This document shows positions 26,847 through 36,208 of a DNA stretch of 64,000 nt, in pieces. A program made the position numbers and the translations under genes. The notes below the pieces were generated by a model that saw only the letters and a program-made list of their open reading frames with translations, searched no databases and had not been told where the DNA came from. Position 1 is the first letter of the stretch. Each line of letters starts with the position of its first letter. The DNA is from Endomicrobium sp. (lineage in GTDB: Bacteria; Elusimicrobiota; Endomicrobiia; Endomicrobiales; Endomicrobiaceae), in contig JAISGV010000003.1 in assembly GCA_031262885.1 (NCBI GenBank), forward strand, positions 62,001 through 126,000, read 5' to 3'.

Positions 26847-27640
26847 TGAAGTCTTTAATAACAAGATCATTAGTAGCAATAATATTTATACCTATAATAC
26901 TTGTATCTGTTTATTATGGAGACAATATATTTTATATTATGATTTTTATGATATCTATATTGTGTGTTTATGAATATCTATTAATTATGAAAAAATATAA
27001 TATATATAATTCAATAGTTCTAATTATATCAACATTATTTTTTATATTTTCTTATTTTTTTGATTTAAAAAATAGTCTTATTCTAACTTTAACATTAATA
27101 CTTTTTATATTATTTGCTTATGAAATTATTCTAGGAACACCAAACTTGTCAATGTCAAGAATAGCAATAGCTTTTATAGGAGCTTTTTTTATTCCAATGG
27201 CATTAATGCATATGGTTTATATTAGAAATTCACATAATGGCTTAGAGATTACATTATTAATTTTTGTAGTTACATGGATTTCTGATACAACTTCCTATAT
27301 TATTGGATCAAATTTTGGGAAATATAAACTTGCTAAAAATATAAGTCCAAATAAAACTATTGAAGGATGTATTTCAGGAATTGCAGTAGGAGTTATAACA
27401 ACTATTGTTTTACATTATTTTTTTAAAAATACATTTCCTACATGGAAATATATAATTTTGGGGTTTATAATTACAATAATTGGACAATTTTCTGATATTT
27501 CCGAGTCCTTAATTAAAAGAGATGGCCAAGTGAAAGACTCTAGTAAGATTATACCAGGACATGGTGGTTTATTAGACAGATTTGATTCATATATATTTCT
27601 TGCTCCTGCATTATATTATATAAATCAACTATTTCTATAA
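26846..27640 (+). CDS. cdsA: Phosphatidate cytidylyltransferase
   Basis: Integral membrane enzyme making CDP-diacylglycerol for phospholipids; 264 residues with about eight hydrophobic segments. The C-terminal signature is complete: SLIKRDGQVKDSSKIIPGHG followed by GLLDRFDS. Upstream, TWISDTTSYIIGSNFGK and SPNKTIEGCISG are also typical. The neighbours uppS-cdsA-proS follow the common bacterial order, but dxr and rseP, often placed here, are absent. Confidence 0.95.
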   Translation: MKSLITRSLVAIIFIPIILVSVYYGDNIFYIMIFMISILCVYEYLLIMKKYNIYNSIVLIISTLFFIFSYFFDLKNSLILTLTLILFILFAYEIILGTPNLSMSRIAIAFIGAFFIPMALMHMVYIRNSHNGLEITLLIFVVTWISDTTSYIIGSNFGKYKLAKNISPNKTIEGCISGIAVGVITTIVLHYFFKNTFPTWKYIILGFIITIIGQFSDISESLIKRDGQVKDSSKIIPGHGGLLDRFDSYIFLAPALYYINQLFL

Positions 27641-27669
27641 AAAGTTTTAAAGTGGAGGTTAGTAAAAAC

Positions 27670-29415
27670 ATGCTTTTTTCAAAAATGCTAATTCCTACTC
27701 GTAAAGAAGCTCCAGCTAATATTGATATATTATCTATGAGTTTAATGATAAGGGCTGGAATGTTGCATAGAATTGCATCAGGCATTTACGAGTTTTTACC
27801 TATTGGTGTAATAGTATTACGAAAAATTGAAAATATAATAAGAAAAGAAATGAATTTAATAAATGGTCAAGAAATAATATTACCATTACTCACTTCTAAA
27901 AATTTACTTATGAAAACCAATAGATGGAATTCTTATGGCAAAGAATTGTTTAAACTAAAAGATAGAAGGAATAATGAATTGTGTCTTACTCCTACTGCAG
28001 AAGAGGTAGTAACTAATTTAATAAAACGAGAAATTAACTCTTATAAACAATTACCTATTATGTTGTATCAGTTTGGTACAAAATTTAGAGACGAGATACG
28101 TCCACGTTTCGGAATAATACGCTCTAGAGAGTTTTTGATGAAAGATGCGTATTCTTTTCATAAAACTGAATCAGACTTGAATAAATATTACAAAATAGTT
28201 TTAAACTCATACAATAAAATATACAGAAAATGCAATATAGATTTTAAAGTAGTAAAGGCCTGTTCCGGCGATATAGGAGGATTTAGCTCTCATGAATTTA
28301 TAGCAAAATCTGATTCTGGAGAAGAAAACTTTGTTTGGTGCAATAATTGTAAATATGGGGCTAGTCATGAAAAAGCCGACTATTTTATACAATCTAATGA
28401 AGATGAGAAACTTGAAGAGATAAAGAAATTGTCTATTCCTAATAATTTAGACACCACAATATCCATAGCTAATTTCTTAAATGTTTCAATTACAAAATTT
28501 ATAAAAATATCGATATATATTGTAGATAATATTTTAGTATTAATATTACTCAGATATGATCATGAAATAAATGAATTGAAACTTAAAAAATTTTTTAGTG
28601 AAACTAAATTAACAATTGCTAGTAAAAATATATATGAATCTTTAGTTGTAAATATTGTTAATAATAAATTGGTTATAGGATTTAATAATAAATATGATAA
28701 TATAACTAAAATTCTAGCTGATTATTCATTAACAAAAATGAAGAATGCAATTATTAAAATAAATAAAAATAATTATGTAAAAAATATAAATTATAATAGA
28801 GACTATAAAGTTGATTCTATATTAAATTTAAGAAATGTAACAAAACAAGATATCTGTCCAAAATGTAAAAAAGAAAAACTAAAATTTTATAAAGGAATAG
28901 AAATAGGGCATACTTTTAAACTTGGAGATAAATATTCCAAATTATTTGATACTAAATATTTAGATACAAATGGAAAAAAAAAGCTAATTATTATGGGATG
29001 TTATGGGATAGGTATTGCAAGGGTGCTTGCAACTATAATAGAACAACATCATGATAAAGATGGAATAATTTGGCCATATAATATTGCTCCATTTCATGTA
29101 ATAATTATCCCCATTACTTATAATGATAAACAAATATTAAATATTACTGAAAAAATATATAAAGAATTGTCTTTAGTAGGATTAGATGTCTTAATCGATG
29201 ACAGAGAAGAAAGATCAGGAGTAAAATTTAAAGATGCAGATTTATTAGGCATACCTTATAGAATTATTATAAATTCTGAAAATCTTCTTAATAATAATGT
29301 AGAATTAAAATTAAGATCTGATACCAGAGGAAATATTAAATTAGTAAATATTAATTGCATATTACATGAAATATTGAAAAAGCATAGGAGACAAAATGAG
29401 TCTAGGGCATTATGA
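27670..29415 (+). CDS. proS: Prolyl-tRNA synthetase
   Basis: Class II synthetase charging tRNA-Pro; 581 residues, the bacterial long type with an editing (INS) domain. I used ATG 27670, ten bases after GGAGGT (27654-27659); an in-frame GTG at 27652 overlaps the ribosome site. Motifs are MLIPTRKEAP, LTPTAEEVVTNL, FRDEIRPRFGIIRSREFLMK (motif 2) and MGCYGIGIARVLATIIEQHH (motif 3). The editing region (about 230-380) is poorly conserved in wording. The 3' end overlaps lpd by 20 bases. Confidence 0.95.
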   Translation: MLFSKMLIPTRKEAPANIDILSMSLMIRAGMLHRIASGIYEFLPIGVIVLRKIENIIRKEMNLINGQEIILPLLTSKNLLMKTNRWNSYGKELFKLKDRRNNELCLTPTAEEVVTNLIKREINSYKQLPIMLYQFGTKFRDEIRPRFGIIRSREFLMKDAYSFHKTESDLNKYYKIVLNSYNKIYRKCNIDFKVVKACSGDIGGFSSHEFIAKSDSGEENFVWCNNCKYGASHEKADYFIQSNEDEKLEEIKKLSIPNNLDTTISIANFLNVSITKFIKISIYIVDNILVLILLRYDHEINELKLKKFFSETKLTIASKNIYESLVVNIVNNKLVIGFNNKYDNITKILADYSLTKMKNAIIKINKNNYVKNINYNRDYKVDSILNLRNVTKQDICPKCKKEKLKFYKGIEIGHTFKLGDKYSKLFDTKYLDTNGKKKLIIMGCYGIGIARVLATIIEQHHDKDGIIWPYNIAPFHVIIIPITYNDKQILNITEKIYKELSLVGLDVLIDDREERSGVKFKDADLLGIPYRIIINSENLLNNNVELKLRSDTRGNIKLVNINCILHEILKKHRRQNESRAL

Positions 29416-30751
29416 TATTATTGTTATAGGAGCAGGACCTGGAGGATTTACAGCTGCAGTTAAGATGGCTCAACTTGGAGCAAAAATAGCTATAGTGGAG
29501 AAATATTTAATAGGAGGAACATGTCTTAATACTGGGTGTATACCAACTAAATTTTTATGGAATTCTTTAAAAATAAAAAAAAATATTAAAAAAGCTAATT
29601 ATTATGGATTTAAAACTTTTTTAGAAGAACCTGTAAAATTTCAAGATATTATTCTGAAAAAAAACAAAAGCATTTATAACCTTAGACAAGGCATGATAAA
29701 GATTTTAGATTCATATTCTATAGATATAATATATGGACATGCGAAATTCAAAGATAAGAATAACCTACTAATTTACAATAAAAACAATATTTATGAAATT
29801 TCAGCAGACAATATTGTTATTGCAACAGGTAGTGAACCGTTAAAAATAATAGATAATAATTCAAATGATCCAAAATTTATAAATTCTACAGAGGCTTTAA
29901 GCCTTATTAAAATTCCTAAAAATATGTTAATAATAGGGGCAGGAGTAATAGGAATAGAACTAGCCACAATATTTTCAGGATTTGGATGTCAGGTTACTTT
30001 AACTGAAACTGAAAATAGAATATTAGCAAAAGAAGATTTAGAAATTTCTGACGAAATTTCTAAGAATTTATTAAGATCAGGAGTTAATATAATAACATCT
30101 TGTAATAACGCATTAAATAAAATAAATGAATTTGAAAAAATATTAGTAACAATTGGCAGAAAACCATTATCTGATTTAAGTTTAACAAATATCGGTTTGA
30201 AAACTAATAAAAAAGGATTTATAGAAACAGATGAATTTTGTTGTACAAATATTAAAAATATTTATGCTATAGGCGACATAACTGGTAGAAATTTATTAGC
30301 ATATACAGCACAAAACGAAGGAGTTATAGTAGCAAAAAATATAATTAAAGGGCATTGTATATCTCTTGATAATTCTATAATTCCACAGGTAATTTTTTCA
30401 ATACCTATAAGTGCTTCAGTTAAAATATCTGGATTTTCACAGTATAAAGACGTAATTTTTGGTAAATTTCCATTAACGGCAAGTTGTAGAGCTGCTATTG
30501 AATTCGAACGAACTGGTTTTGTCAAATGTGCTGTTGATAAATCTAGTAAAAAACCTTTAGGTTTTTGGATAATAGGATCATATGCTGATGAGATTATATG
30601 TACAGCTTCTCAAATTCTAAAAAGTGGAATAAAATATATACAAAGAGAAACTTTTTTTCATCCATCTTTTAATGAATGTTTATTAAATGCTTATGAAGAA
30701 GCCTTTAATGAATGTACAGATTTACCAAAAAATAAAAAAAAGGAATTTTAA
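29396..30751 (+). CDS. lpd: Dihydrolipoamide dehydrogenase
   Basis: Flavoprotein disulfide reductase, 451 residues, that reoxidises lipoyl groups. FAD site VIGAGPGGFTAAVKMAQLGA, redox-active C43/C48 in GGTCLNTGCIP, NAD site LIIGAGVIGIELATIFSGFG, second FAD motif YAIGDITG. The C-terminal catalytic histidine lies in FFHPSFNE (usual form HPTxxE). The start follows AGGAG and overlaps proS. It is followed after 2 bases by gcvT, so its job is probably the glycine cleavage system (L protein); gcvH and gcvP are not here. Confidence 0.93.
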   Translation: MSLGHYDIIVIGAGPGGFTAAVKMAQLGAKIAIVEKYLIGGTCLNTGCIPTKFLWNSLKIKKNIKKANYYGFKTFLEEPVKFQDIILKKNKSIYNLRQGMIKILDSYSIDIIYGHAKFKDKNNLLIYNKNNIYEISADNIVIATGSEPLKIIDNNSNDPKFINSTEALSLIKIPKNMLIIGAGVIGIELATIFSGFGCQVTLTETENRILAKEDLEISDEISKNLLRSGVNIITSCNNALNKINEFEKILVTIGRKPLSDLSLTNIGLKTNKKGFIETDEFCCTNIKNIYAIGDITGRNLLAYTAQNEGVIVAKNIIKGHCISLDNSIIPQVIFSIPISASVKISGFSQYKDVIFGKFPLTASCRAAIEFERTGFVKCAVDKSSKKPLGFWIIGSYADEIICTASQILKSGIKYIQRETFFHPSFNECLLNAYEEAFNECTDLPKNKKKEF

Positions 30752-30753
30752 GA

Positions 30754-31842
30754 ATGTTAAAAAAAACATCTCTATATGAAATCCATAAAAAATTAAATGC
30801 AAAATTTGTAGAATTTAATGGATGGAAAATGCCAATATTTTATACTTCAGTAATTGACGAGCACAATTCTATTAGAACTAATATGGGAATGTTTGATATA
30901 TCTCATATGAGTGTTTTTAAAGTATTAGGAGAAAATGCAGCTAAGTTTTTAAATTATATTACTGTAGGGAATATAGTTAATTTGCATAATAACCAAGCAA
31001 GATATTCCATGATTTTAAATGAATTAGGCGGGATAAAAGATGATATTATAGTTTATAAACTATATAGTAATGAATATATGATTGTCGTAAATGCAGGAAA
31101 TTCATATAAAATTTTACAATGGTTAAACACTAAAAAATTAGATAAAGTTACTATAGAAGATATTAGTAATGAAATTAGTATAATAGCCTTACAGGGGCCT
31201 AAAAGCTCTGAGAATTTAAATAATATATTAAATCTAAATTCAAATATATTAAGTATGAAATATTATTCAATATTAGATTTAGAAATTAAATCTATAGAAC
31301 CTAAGTTTTGTAAAATAGCCAGAACAGGATATACAGGTGAAGATGGTTTTGAAATTTTCATATCAAATGAATTTGCTGCAATTTTATGGAATAAATTAAT
31401 TTTACATAATATAAAACCATGTGGTCTAGGTTGTCGTGATACTTTAAGACTTGAATGTTGTATGCCATTATATGGCCACGAAATAGACGAAAATATAACT
31501 CCTATTGATACAGGATTTTGTAATTTAATAAATTGGGACGTTAATTTTATAGGAAAAGATATTTTACTGAAACAAAAAGATAAACAAAAAAAACAACTTA
31601 TTGCTTTTAAATGTATATCAGGAATTGCAAGAAATAAAGATAAAATTTTTTTGGATAATAAGAAAATAGGTTATGTAACAAGTGGTACTTTTTCTCCTAC
31701 TTTAAAATTACCTATAGGTATGGCTCTTATTAATTCAGAAAAAGAAATTACATTACATAAAAACAACACATTAAAAGCAGAAATACATAAGTTAAAAAAG
31801 GATATTTTTATTATAGATAAACCATTTTATAAAAGAAAGTAA
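30754..31842 (+). CDS. gcvT: Aminomethyltransferase, glycine cleavage T protein
   Basis: Transfers the methylene of the H-protein-bound aminomethyl group to tetrahydrofolate. 362 residues, full length. Motifs are FNGWKMPIFY, MGMFDISHMS, GGIKDDIIVYKL, ALQGPKS, RTGYTGEDGFEIF and the C-terminal SGTFSPTLKLPIGMALI. Coupled to lpd upstream. Converges with mtaB on the other strand after 9 bases; no GC-rich terminator is visible there. Confidence 0.94.
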   Translation: MLKKTSLYEIHKKLNAKFVEFNGWKMPIFYTSVIDEHNSIRTNMGMFDISHMSVFKVLGENAAKFLNYITVGNIVNLHNNQARYSMILNELGGIKDDIIVYKLYSNEYMIVVNAGNSYKILQWLNTKKLDKVTIEDISNEISIIALQGPKSSENLNNILNLNSNILSMKYYSILDLEIKSIEPKFCKIARTGYTGEDGFEIFISNEFAAILWNKLILHNIKPCGLGCRDTLRLECCMPLYGHEIDENITPIDTGFCNLINWDVNFIGKDILLKQKDKQKKQLIAFKCISGIARNKDKIFLDNKKIGYVTSGTFSPTLKLPIGMALINSEKEITLHKNNTLKAEIHKLKKDIFIIDKPFYKRK

Positions 31843-31851
31843 AAATATTAT

Positions 31852-33012
31852 TTATATTATAGAATCTTTTGTAATTTTAACTCTGAATATACCTTTATTA
31901 TTAATTGGGTGCATTTTTACAGTTATATAATTATCAGTTAAAACTTTATCTTTACTAATTTTAATTGCTTTTCTTATTTCTCCTACATTGTCTTTTATGA
32001 ATTTTTTTCTTTTTTGTTTATCTATTTTTCTTAATTCATACGCTCTTTTCCGAATACTATCTAAGCTTATTTTATTACTTAATGAATATGCTTTTGTTCC
32101 TATTCTATCAGAGTACTTAAAAATATGTAATCTTGCAAATGGAATTTTTTTTATTAAATCACAAGTACCACGATGTTGTTCTTCTGTCTCTCCAGGAAAT
32201 CCAGTAATAATATCTGTAGTAACAGCTAATTTGGGTAAAACTTTTACAAGTTCGTTAATTATGTTTTTAAACTTTTCTGTAGAATAACGTCTCCCCATTT
32301 CTTTTAATATATTATTATTCCCTGATTGAATAGGTATATGTAAATGAGCACACAATTTTTTTTGATTTAATTTCATAATATTAACAAAGTGACTATCTAT
32401 TGCATTTAATTCAATAGAAGATAATCTAATTCTAAAATCTAAAGGTATTTTTACTATTTTCTTTAAAAGATTTGATATTCCTGTTTTATATTCTCCTATA
32501 TTTATGCCAGTTAAAACTACTTCCGAATATCCATTTTTTACGAGTTGTTCTATTTCAGAAATTATTCTATCTTGATTCTTACTCCAAAGTGTACTTCTTA
32601 TATAAGGAATTATACAATAACTACAAAAATTTTTACATCCATCTTGGATTTTTAGAAATGCCCGATAATGTTTATCAAAACTTTTAATACTTTTTTTTTC
32701 TCTAAAAAAATCTTCTTTATCCTTTACAAGAATATTAGGAAATAAAGACTTTATCTCACTAATGGCATAACTTTTTGTAATACATCCTATTAATATTATT
32801 TTAGGTTTGTTTGGCAGTCTTGATATTTTTTTTAAATAGGATTTACATTTTTTATCAGCGTTTGCTGTAACAGTACAAGAATTTACAATAATAATATTGG
32901 CATTTTCTGGAAATAAAGCCTTATCAAATTGCAAATCTTCAAAAATTTCATTAATAAGTTGAGATTCGTATTGATTTACTTTACAACCAAATGTATGTAT
33001 ATAATAATACAT
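31852..33012 (-). CDS. mtaB: tRNA (N6-threonylcarbamoyladenosine37-C2)-methylthiotransferase
   Basis: Radical SAM enzyme converting t6A37 to ms2t6A37 in tRNA. 386 residues, on the short side (usual 420-450). The N-terminal UPF0004 domain supplies three cluster cysteines (TFGCKVNQYES, NSCTVTANAD, IGCITKSY). The radical SAM motif is CKNFCSYCIIPYIRS, followed by EVVLTGINIGEY and TDIITGFPGETEE. The C-terminal TRAM-like part is short. The t6A precursor enzymes TsaB and TsaE are encoded in this window too. Second gene of a minus-strand pair with rsmE (6-base gap). Confidence 0.92.
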   Translation of the reverse strand: MYYYIHTFGCKVNQYESQLINEIFEDLQFDKALFPENANIIIVNSCTVTANADKKCKSYLKKISRLPNKPKIILIGCITKSYAISEIKSLFPNILVKDKEDFFREKKSIKSFDKHYRAFLKIQDGCKNFCSYCIIPYIRSTLWSKNQDRIISEIEQLVKNGYSEVVLTGINIGEYKTGISNLLKKIVKIPLDFRIRLSSIELNAIDSHFVNIMKLNQKKLCAHLHIPIQSGNNNILKEMGRRYSTEKFKNIINELVKVLPKLAVTTDIITGFPGETEEQHRGTCDLIKKIPFARLHIFKYSDRIGTKAYSLSNKISLDSIRKRAYELRKIDKQKRKKFIKDNVGEIRKAIKISKDKVLTDNYITVKMHPINNKGIFRVKITKDSII

Positions 33013-33018
33013 AATTAA

Positions 33019-33759
33019 TTATAGTCCTTTAAAATGATTTATAACTAAAGCTACAGAAACAATAGCAGCGGTTTCAACTCTCAAAATATTGTTACTAATA
33101 GTCACAGTATAGATATTAAAAGATTTAGCAATATCTATTTCTTTACTACTGAAACCACCTTCTGGACCTATGAATACATTTGCTTCCATAGGTAAAATAC
33201 AATTAGATAATATATTATTTATGTTTAATTTTTTTTCACATTCCCAAGATAAAATACTAATAGATTTTTTTTTAAATGATTTATAGTAAGCATTTTGGCA
33301 TGCAGAAATAAAATCCATGGGTTTTTCTAATTCCATAATATCTAACCTTCTACATTGTGCACTAGCTGCTATAGAAATATTCATATATTTCTTAAAAAAA
33401 TTTTCTGAAAAATTAATTTTTGTACTTCTGTTTGTTTTAATAGGTATTATTTTAGAAACTCCTAGTTCTGCACATTTTTCTACAAGCCATTTTAATCTAT
33501 TACCTTTCGGTAGTGCTATAAAAAGTTTAATTTTTAATTTAGAAGATTGGAGTCGTCTTATAGCTATTATTATTCCTATAATACTTTTTTTATTAATACA
33601 AGAAATTTTTGCTTCATAATAGTTCCCTATTCCATCAAAAAGTAATATACTATCATTAATTTTTAATCGTAAAACGTTACGTATGTGATGAGTTTTTTCA
33701 CAATCAAAGAAAACTTTTTTTTCTTTGATATTTTTAGGATTTATATAAAAATATCTCAT
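33019..33759 (-). CDS. rsmE: 16S rRNA (uracil1498-N3)-methyltransferase
   Basis: SPOUT methyltransferase, 246 residues. The N-terminal PUA-like part contains HHIRNVLRLK; the C-terminal knot has LPKGNRLKWLVEKCAELGVS, the SAM-binding FIGPEGGFSSKEID, and LRVETAAIVS. First gene of the minus-strand rsmE-mtaB pair; a divergent promoter region separates it from gpmA. Confidence 0.94.
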   Translation of the reverse strand: MRYFYINPKNIKEKKVFFDCEKTHHIRNVLRLKINDSILLFDGIGNYYEAKISCINKKSIIGIIIAIRRLQSSKLKIKLFIALPKGNRLKWLVEKCAELGVSKIIPIKTNRSTKINFSENFFKKYMNISIAASAQCRRLDIMELEKPMDFISACQNAYYKSFKKKSISILSWECEKKLNINNILSNCILPMEANVFIGPEGGFSSKEIDIAKSFNIYTVTISNNILRVETAAIVSVALVINHFKGL

Positions 33760-33811
33760 ATTAAAATTTTATATTATTGTGAAATATAAAATCCAATATA
33801 ATTAACATATT

Positions 33812-33840
33812 TTGACAAATTCAAAATAAAATATTATATA
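33812..33840 (+). promoter_or_regulatory. Sigma-70-type promoter for gpmA
   Basis: TTGACA at 33812-33817 and TATATA at 33835-33840, 17 bases apart, 33 bases before the gpmA start codon. The gap also holds a weak A+T-only 10-bp inverted repeat (33766-33775 and 33783-33792). Confidence 0.7.
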
Positions 33841-33872
33841 AGTTATATAGTTTTTTTTAGGAGAATAGCATA

Positions 33873-34565
33873 ATGTATAAAATTGTATTAGTAAGACATG
33901 GTGAGAGTATATGGAATAAAGAAAATAAATTTACAGGTTGGACAGATGTCGATTTATCAAAAGATGGATGTAAAGAAGCAATACTTGTAGGGAAAAAATT
34001 AAAGAAAATGGGATACTCTTTTGATTTAGCTTATACATCTGTACTTAAGAGAGCAATAAAAACATTGTGGAATATTCTTAGCATTATGGATCTATTATGG
34101 ATACCAGTAATAAAAAATTGGGAATTAAATGAAAGACACTATGGAGCCTTACAAGGATTAAACAAAGACGAAACTGCAAAAAAACATGGAAAAAATCAAG
34201 TAAATCTGTGGCGTAGAAGTTATGATATTTCACCATTACCTATAGAAAAATTTGACCATAGATATCCAGGCAAAGAAGAAAAATATTTAGAAATTCCTGA
34301 GAAAAAAATTCCATTAACAGAATCTTTAAAAGATACAGTAAAAAGAGTTGTTCCTTTTTGGGAAAAAAATATAGTACCAAATATAAAAAAAAATAAGAAA
34401 GTTATTATAGTCGCTCATGGTAATAGTCTTAGAGCTTTAATAAAATATATCGAAAACATTAATAAAAAAAATATAATAAATTTAAATATTCCTACAGCAA
34501 CTCCTATAATATACGAGTTAAATGAAAAACTAGAAATAATAAAAAAGGATATTATTAATAAATAA
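33873..34565 (+). CDS. gpmA: Phosphoglycerate mutase, 2,3-bisphosphoglycerate-dependent
   Basis: Interconverts 3- and 2-phosphoglycerate in glycolysis. 230 residues, typical length. The phosphohistidine is H9 in LVRHGESIWNKENKFTGW; the second active-site histidine is in VAHGNSLRALI near residue 182. RAIKTLW and NERHYGALQGLNKDE are also diagnostic. AGGAG lies about ten bases upstream. With gapA at the right edge it supports a working lower glycolysis. Confidence 0.95.
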   Translation: MYKIVLVRHGESIWNKENKFTGWTDVDLSKDGCKEAILVGKKLKKMGYSFDLAYTSVLKRAIKTLWNILSIMDLLWIPVIKNWELNERHYGALQGLNKDETAKKHGKNQVNLWRRSYDISPLPIEKFDHRYPGKEEKYLEIPEKKIPLTESLKDTVKRVVPFWEKNIVPNIKKNKKVIIVAHGNSLRALIKYIENINKKNIINLNIPTATPIIYELNEKLEIIKKDIINK

Positions 34566-34602
34566 TGTAATAAACAGCTTAATTTATTAGATTAACAATA
34601 AA

Positions 34603-36195
34603 ATGCACAAATTTAAACTGATTTTATATAAAAATAAAATGTTGGTAGTTGTTATTGTTACTTTATTTAGTTTAATTTACTTATCTGTTTATTGTGTAAA
34701 CAAAATAAACTATTTTGATAGAATAATAACTCTTTATACAATGCCCATACAATTATTATTTACGTTATTATGTTCAACTGTGAGTTCTATTATATTCGTT
34801 CTAATTGTTTATAAAAAAAATATAACCAATAGCAACTTTAAAAAACTAAACAGTGATTATAAAAAAGTATTTTTTAGTGATATTATAGGTTTAACTATGG
34901 CAAAAAAAGAAATATTAGAAACTATCAATTCTATAAAATATACAAAAAATAATATTGAAATTTATAAAGGAATTTTGTTAATGGGACCTCCAGGTTGTGG
35001 TAAAACATTAATTGCAAAAGCAATTGCTACAGAATGTAATTTACCTTTCATATCTGTTTCTGGTAGTGATTTTGTAGAAATGTTTATAGGTGTAGGAGCA
35101 AGTAGAATAAGATCTCTTTTTAAAAAAGCCAGAGAATACGCTTATTTTAATAATAAAGCTTGTATAATTTTTATAGATGAAATAGAGACTATAGGTAGGA
35201 AAAGAGTAATTTTCAATAGATATATTTCAGAAGAAATAAATGGTACACAAAATCAATTACTTGTTGAAATGGATGGGATAAAAAATATAAACAATAATAT
35301 TTTTGTAATAGCGGCAACTAATGTAGATGAAAAGAATTTAGATACAGCTTTATTAAGAGCAGGCCGTTTTGACAAAAAAATTAATATAGGATTACCTAAT
35401 TCAGATGAAAGAAAAGAACTATTTAAGTTCTACTTAAACAGAGTTAAAAACATTAACATTGATTCCAAAATGGAGTTTAATATAAATGAATTAGTTAAAA
35501 GAACTATTTATAAATCTCCTGCAGATATTAAAAATATAATAACTGAAGCAGTTTTAATTGCAAAAAGAAAAAAAAACAATGTTATCGAAATTGCAGACTT
35601 ATTTAAAGCAATAGAAAGAATAAATTTTGGAATAGAAACAAATTTAAATTTAAGTAATGAAGAAATAGAACGTTTAGCTTATCATGAATCAGGACATGCT
35701 ATAGCATTATATTTAGTTCATCCTAATAAAGAATTATTAAAGATTACATTAAAAACTTATGGGACATCTTTGGGACATGTTTTTTTTTCATATAAAAGGG
35801 AACTACATAGTAAGTGTAAAAAAGAATTAGTTGCAGACATTATGTTTTCTTTGGCAGGATATGTTGCAGAAAAAATCAAATACAACACAACATCTACTGG
35901 CGTAGTAGAAGATTTGGAATGTGCTATGTCCATTGCTAACGATATGGTTTATAAATTTGGCATGGGAAATAATAACATTATAGGAAATATCATTTGTTCA
36001 AATGTGGGTTCTACTAAAATAAAAGATAAACTTAGCAATGATGTAATAAATATAATTAATTTATGTCATAATAATGTAAAAAATATCTTAATAAAAAATT
36101 GGAAAAATGTTGAATTAATAGCAAAAAATCTTATCAAGATAAAAGAAATAGATTACAAAACATTTTGTGAAATTATAATTAAAAATATTAAATAG
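34603..36195 (+). CDS. ftsH: Compact FtsH-like membrane AAA+ metalloprotease
   Basis: ATP-dependent inner-membrane zinc protease. 530 residues against the usual 610-650. Two membrane segments (about 13-32 and 47-70) are separated by only about 14 residues, so the usual periplasmic domain of roughly 70 residues is absent. The AAA+ domain has Walker A GPPGCGKT, pore loop FVEMFIGVGAS, Walker B FIDEIETIGRKR and the SRH region ALLRAGRFDKKI. The protease has the zinc motif HESGH and the third ligand in STGVVEDLE. It appears catalytically complete. It may be the cell's only FtsH or a divergent second copy; this cannot be told from the window. Confidence 0.88.
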   Translation: MHKFKLILYKNKMLVVVIVTLFSLIYLSVYCVNKINYFDRIITLYTMPIQLLFTLLCSTVSSIIFVLIVYKKNITNSNFKKLNSDYKKVFFSDIIGLTMAKKEILETINSIKYTKNNIEIYKGILLMGPPGCGKTLIAKAIATECNLPFISVSGSDFVEMFIGVGASRIRSLFKKAREYAYFNNKACIIFIDEIETIGRKRVIFNRYISEEINGTQNQLLVEMDGIKNINNNIFVIAATNVDEKNLDTALLRAGRFDKKINIGLPNSDERKELFKFYLNRVKNINIDSKMEFNINELVKRTIYKSPADIKNIITEAVLIAKRKKNNVIEIADLFKAIERINFGIETNLNLSNEEIERLAYHESGHAIALYLVHPNKELLKITLKTYGTSLGHVFFSYKRELHSKCKKELVADIMFSLAGYVAEKIKYNTTSTGVVEDLECAMSIANDMVYKFGMGNNNIIGNIICSNVGSTKIKDKLSNDVINIINLCHNNVKNILIKNWKNVELIAKNLIKIKEIDYKTFCEIIIKNIK

Positions 36196-36208
36196 AGGGT
36201 CAATTCTT

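Noticed and set aside
29396-29415. Possible frameshift joining proS and lpd
   Set aside because: Both proteins have their normal full length and lpd has its own AGGAG; a 20-base overlap is ordinary here.
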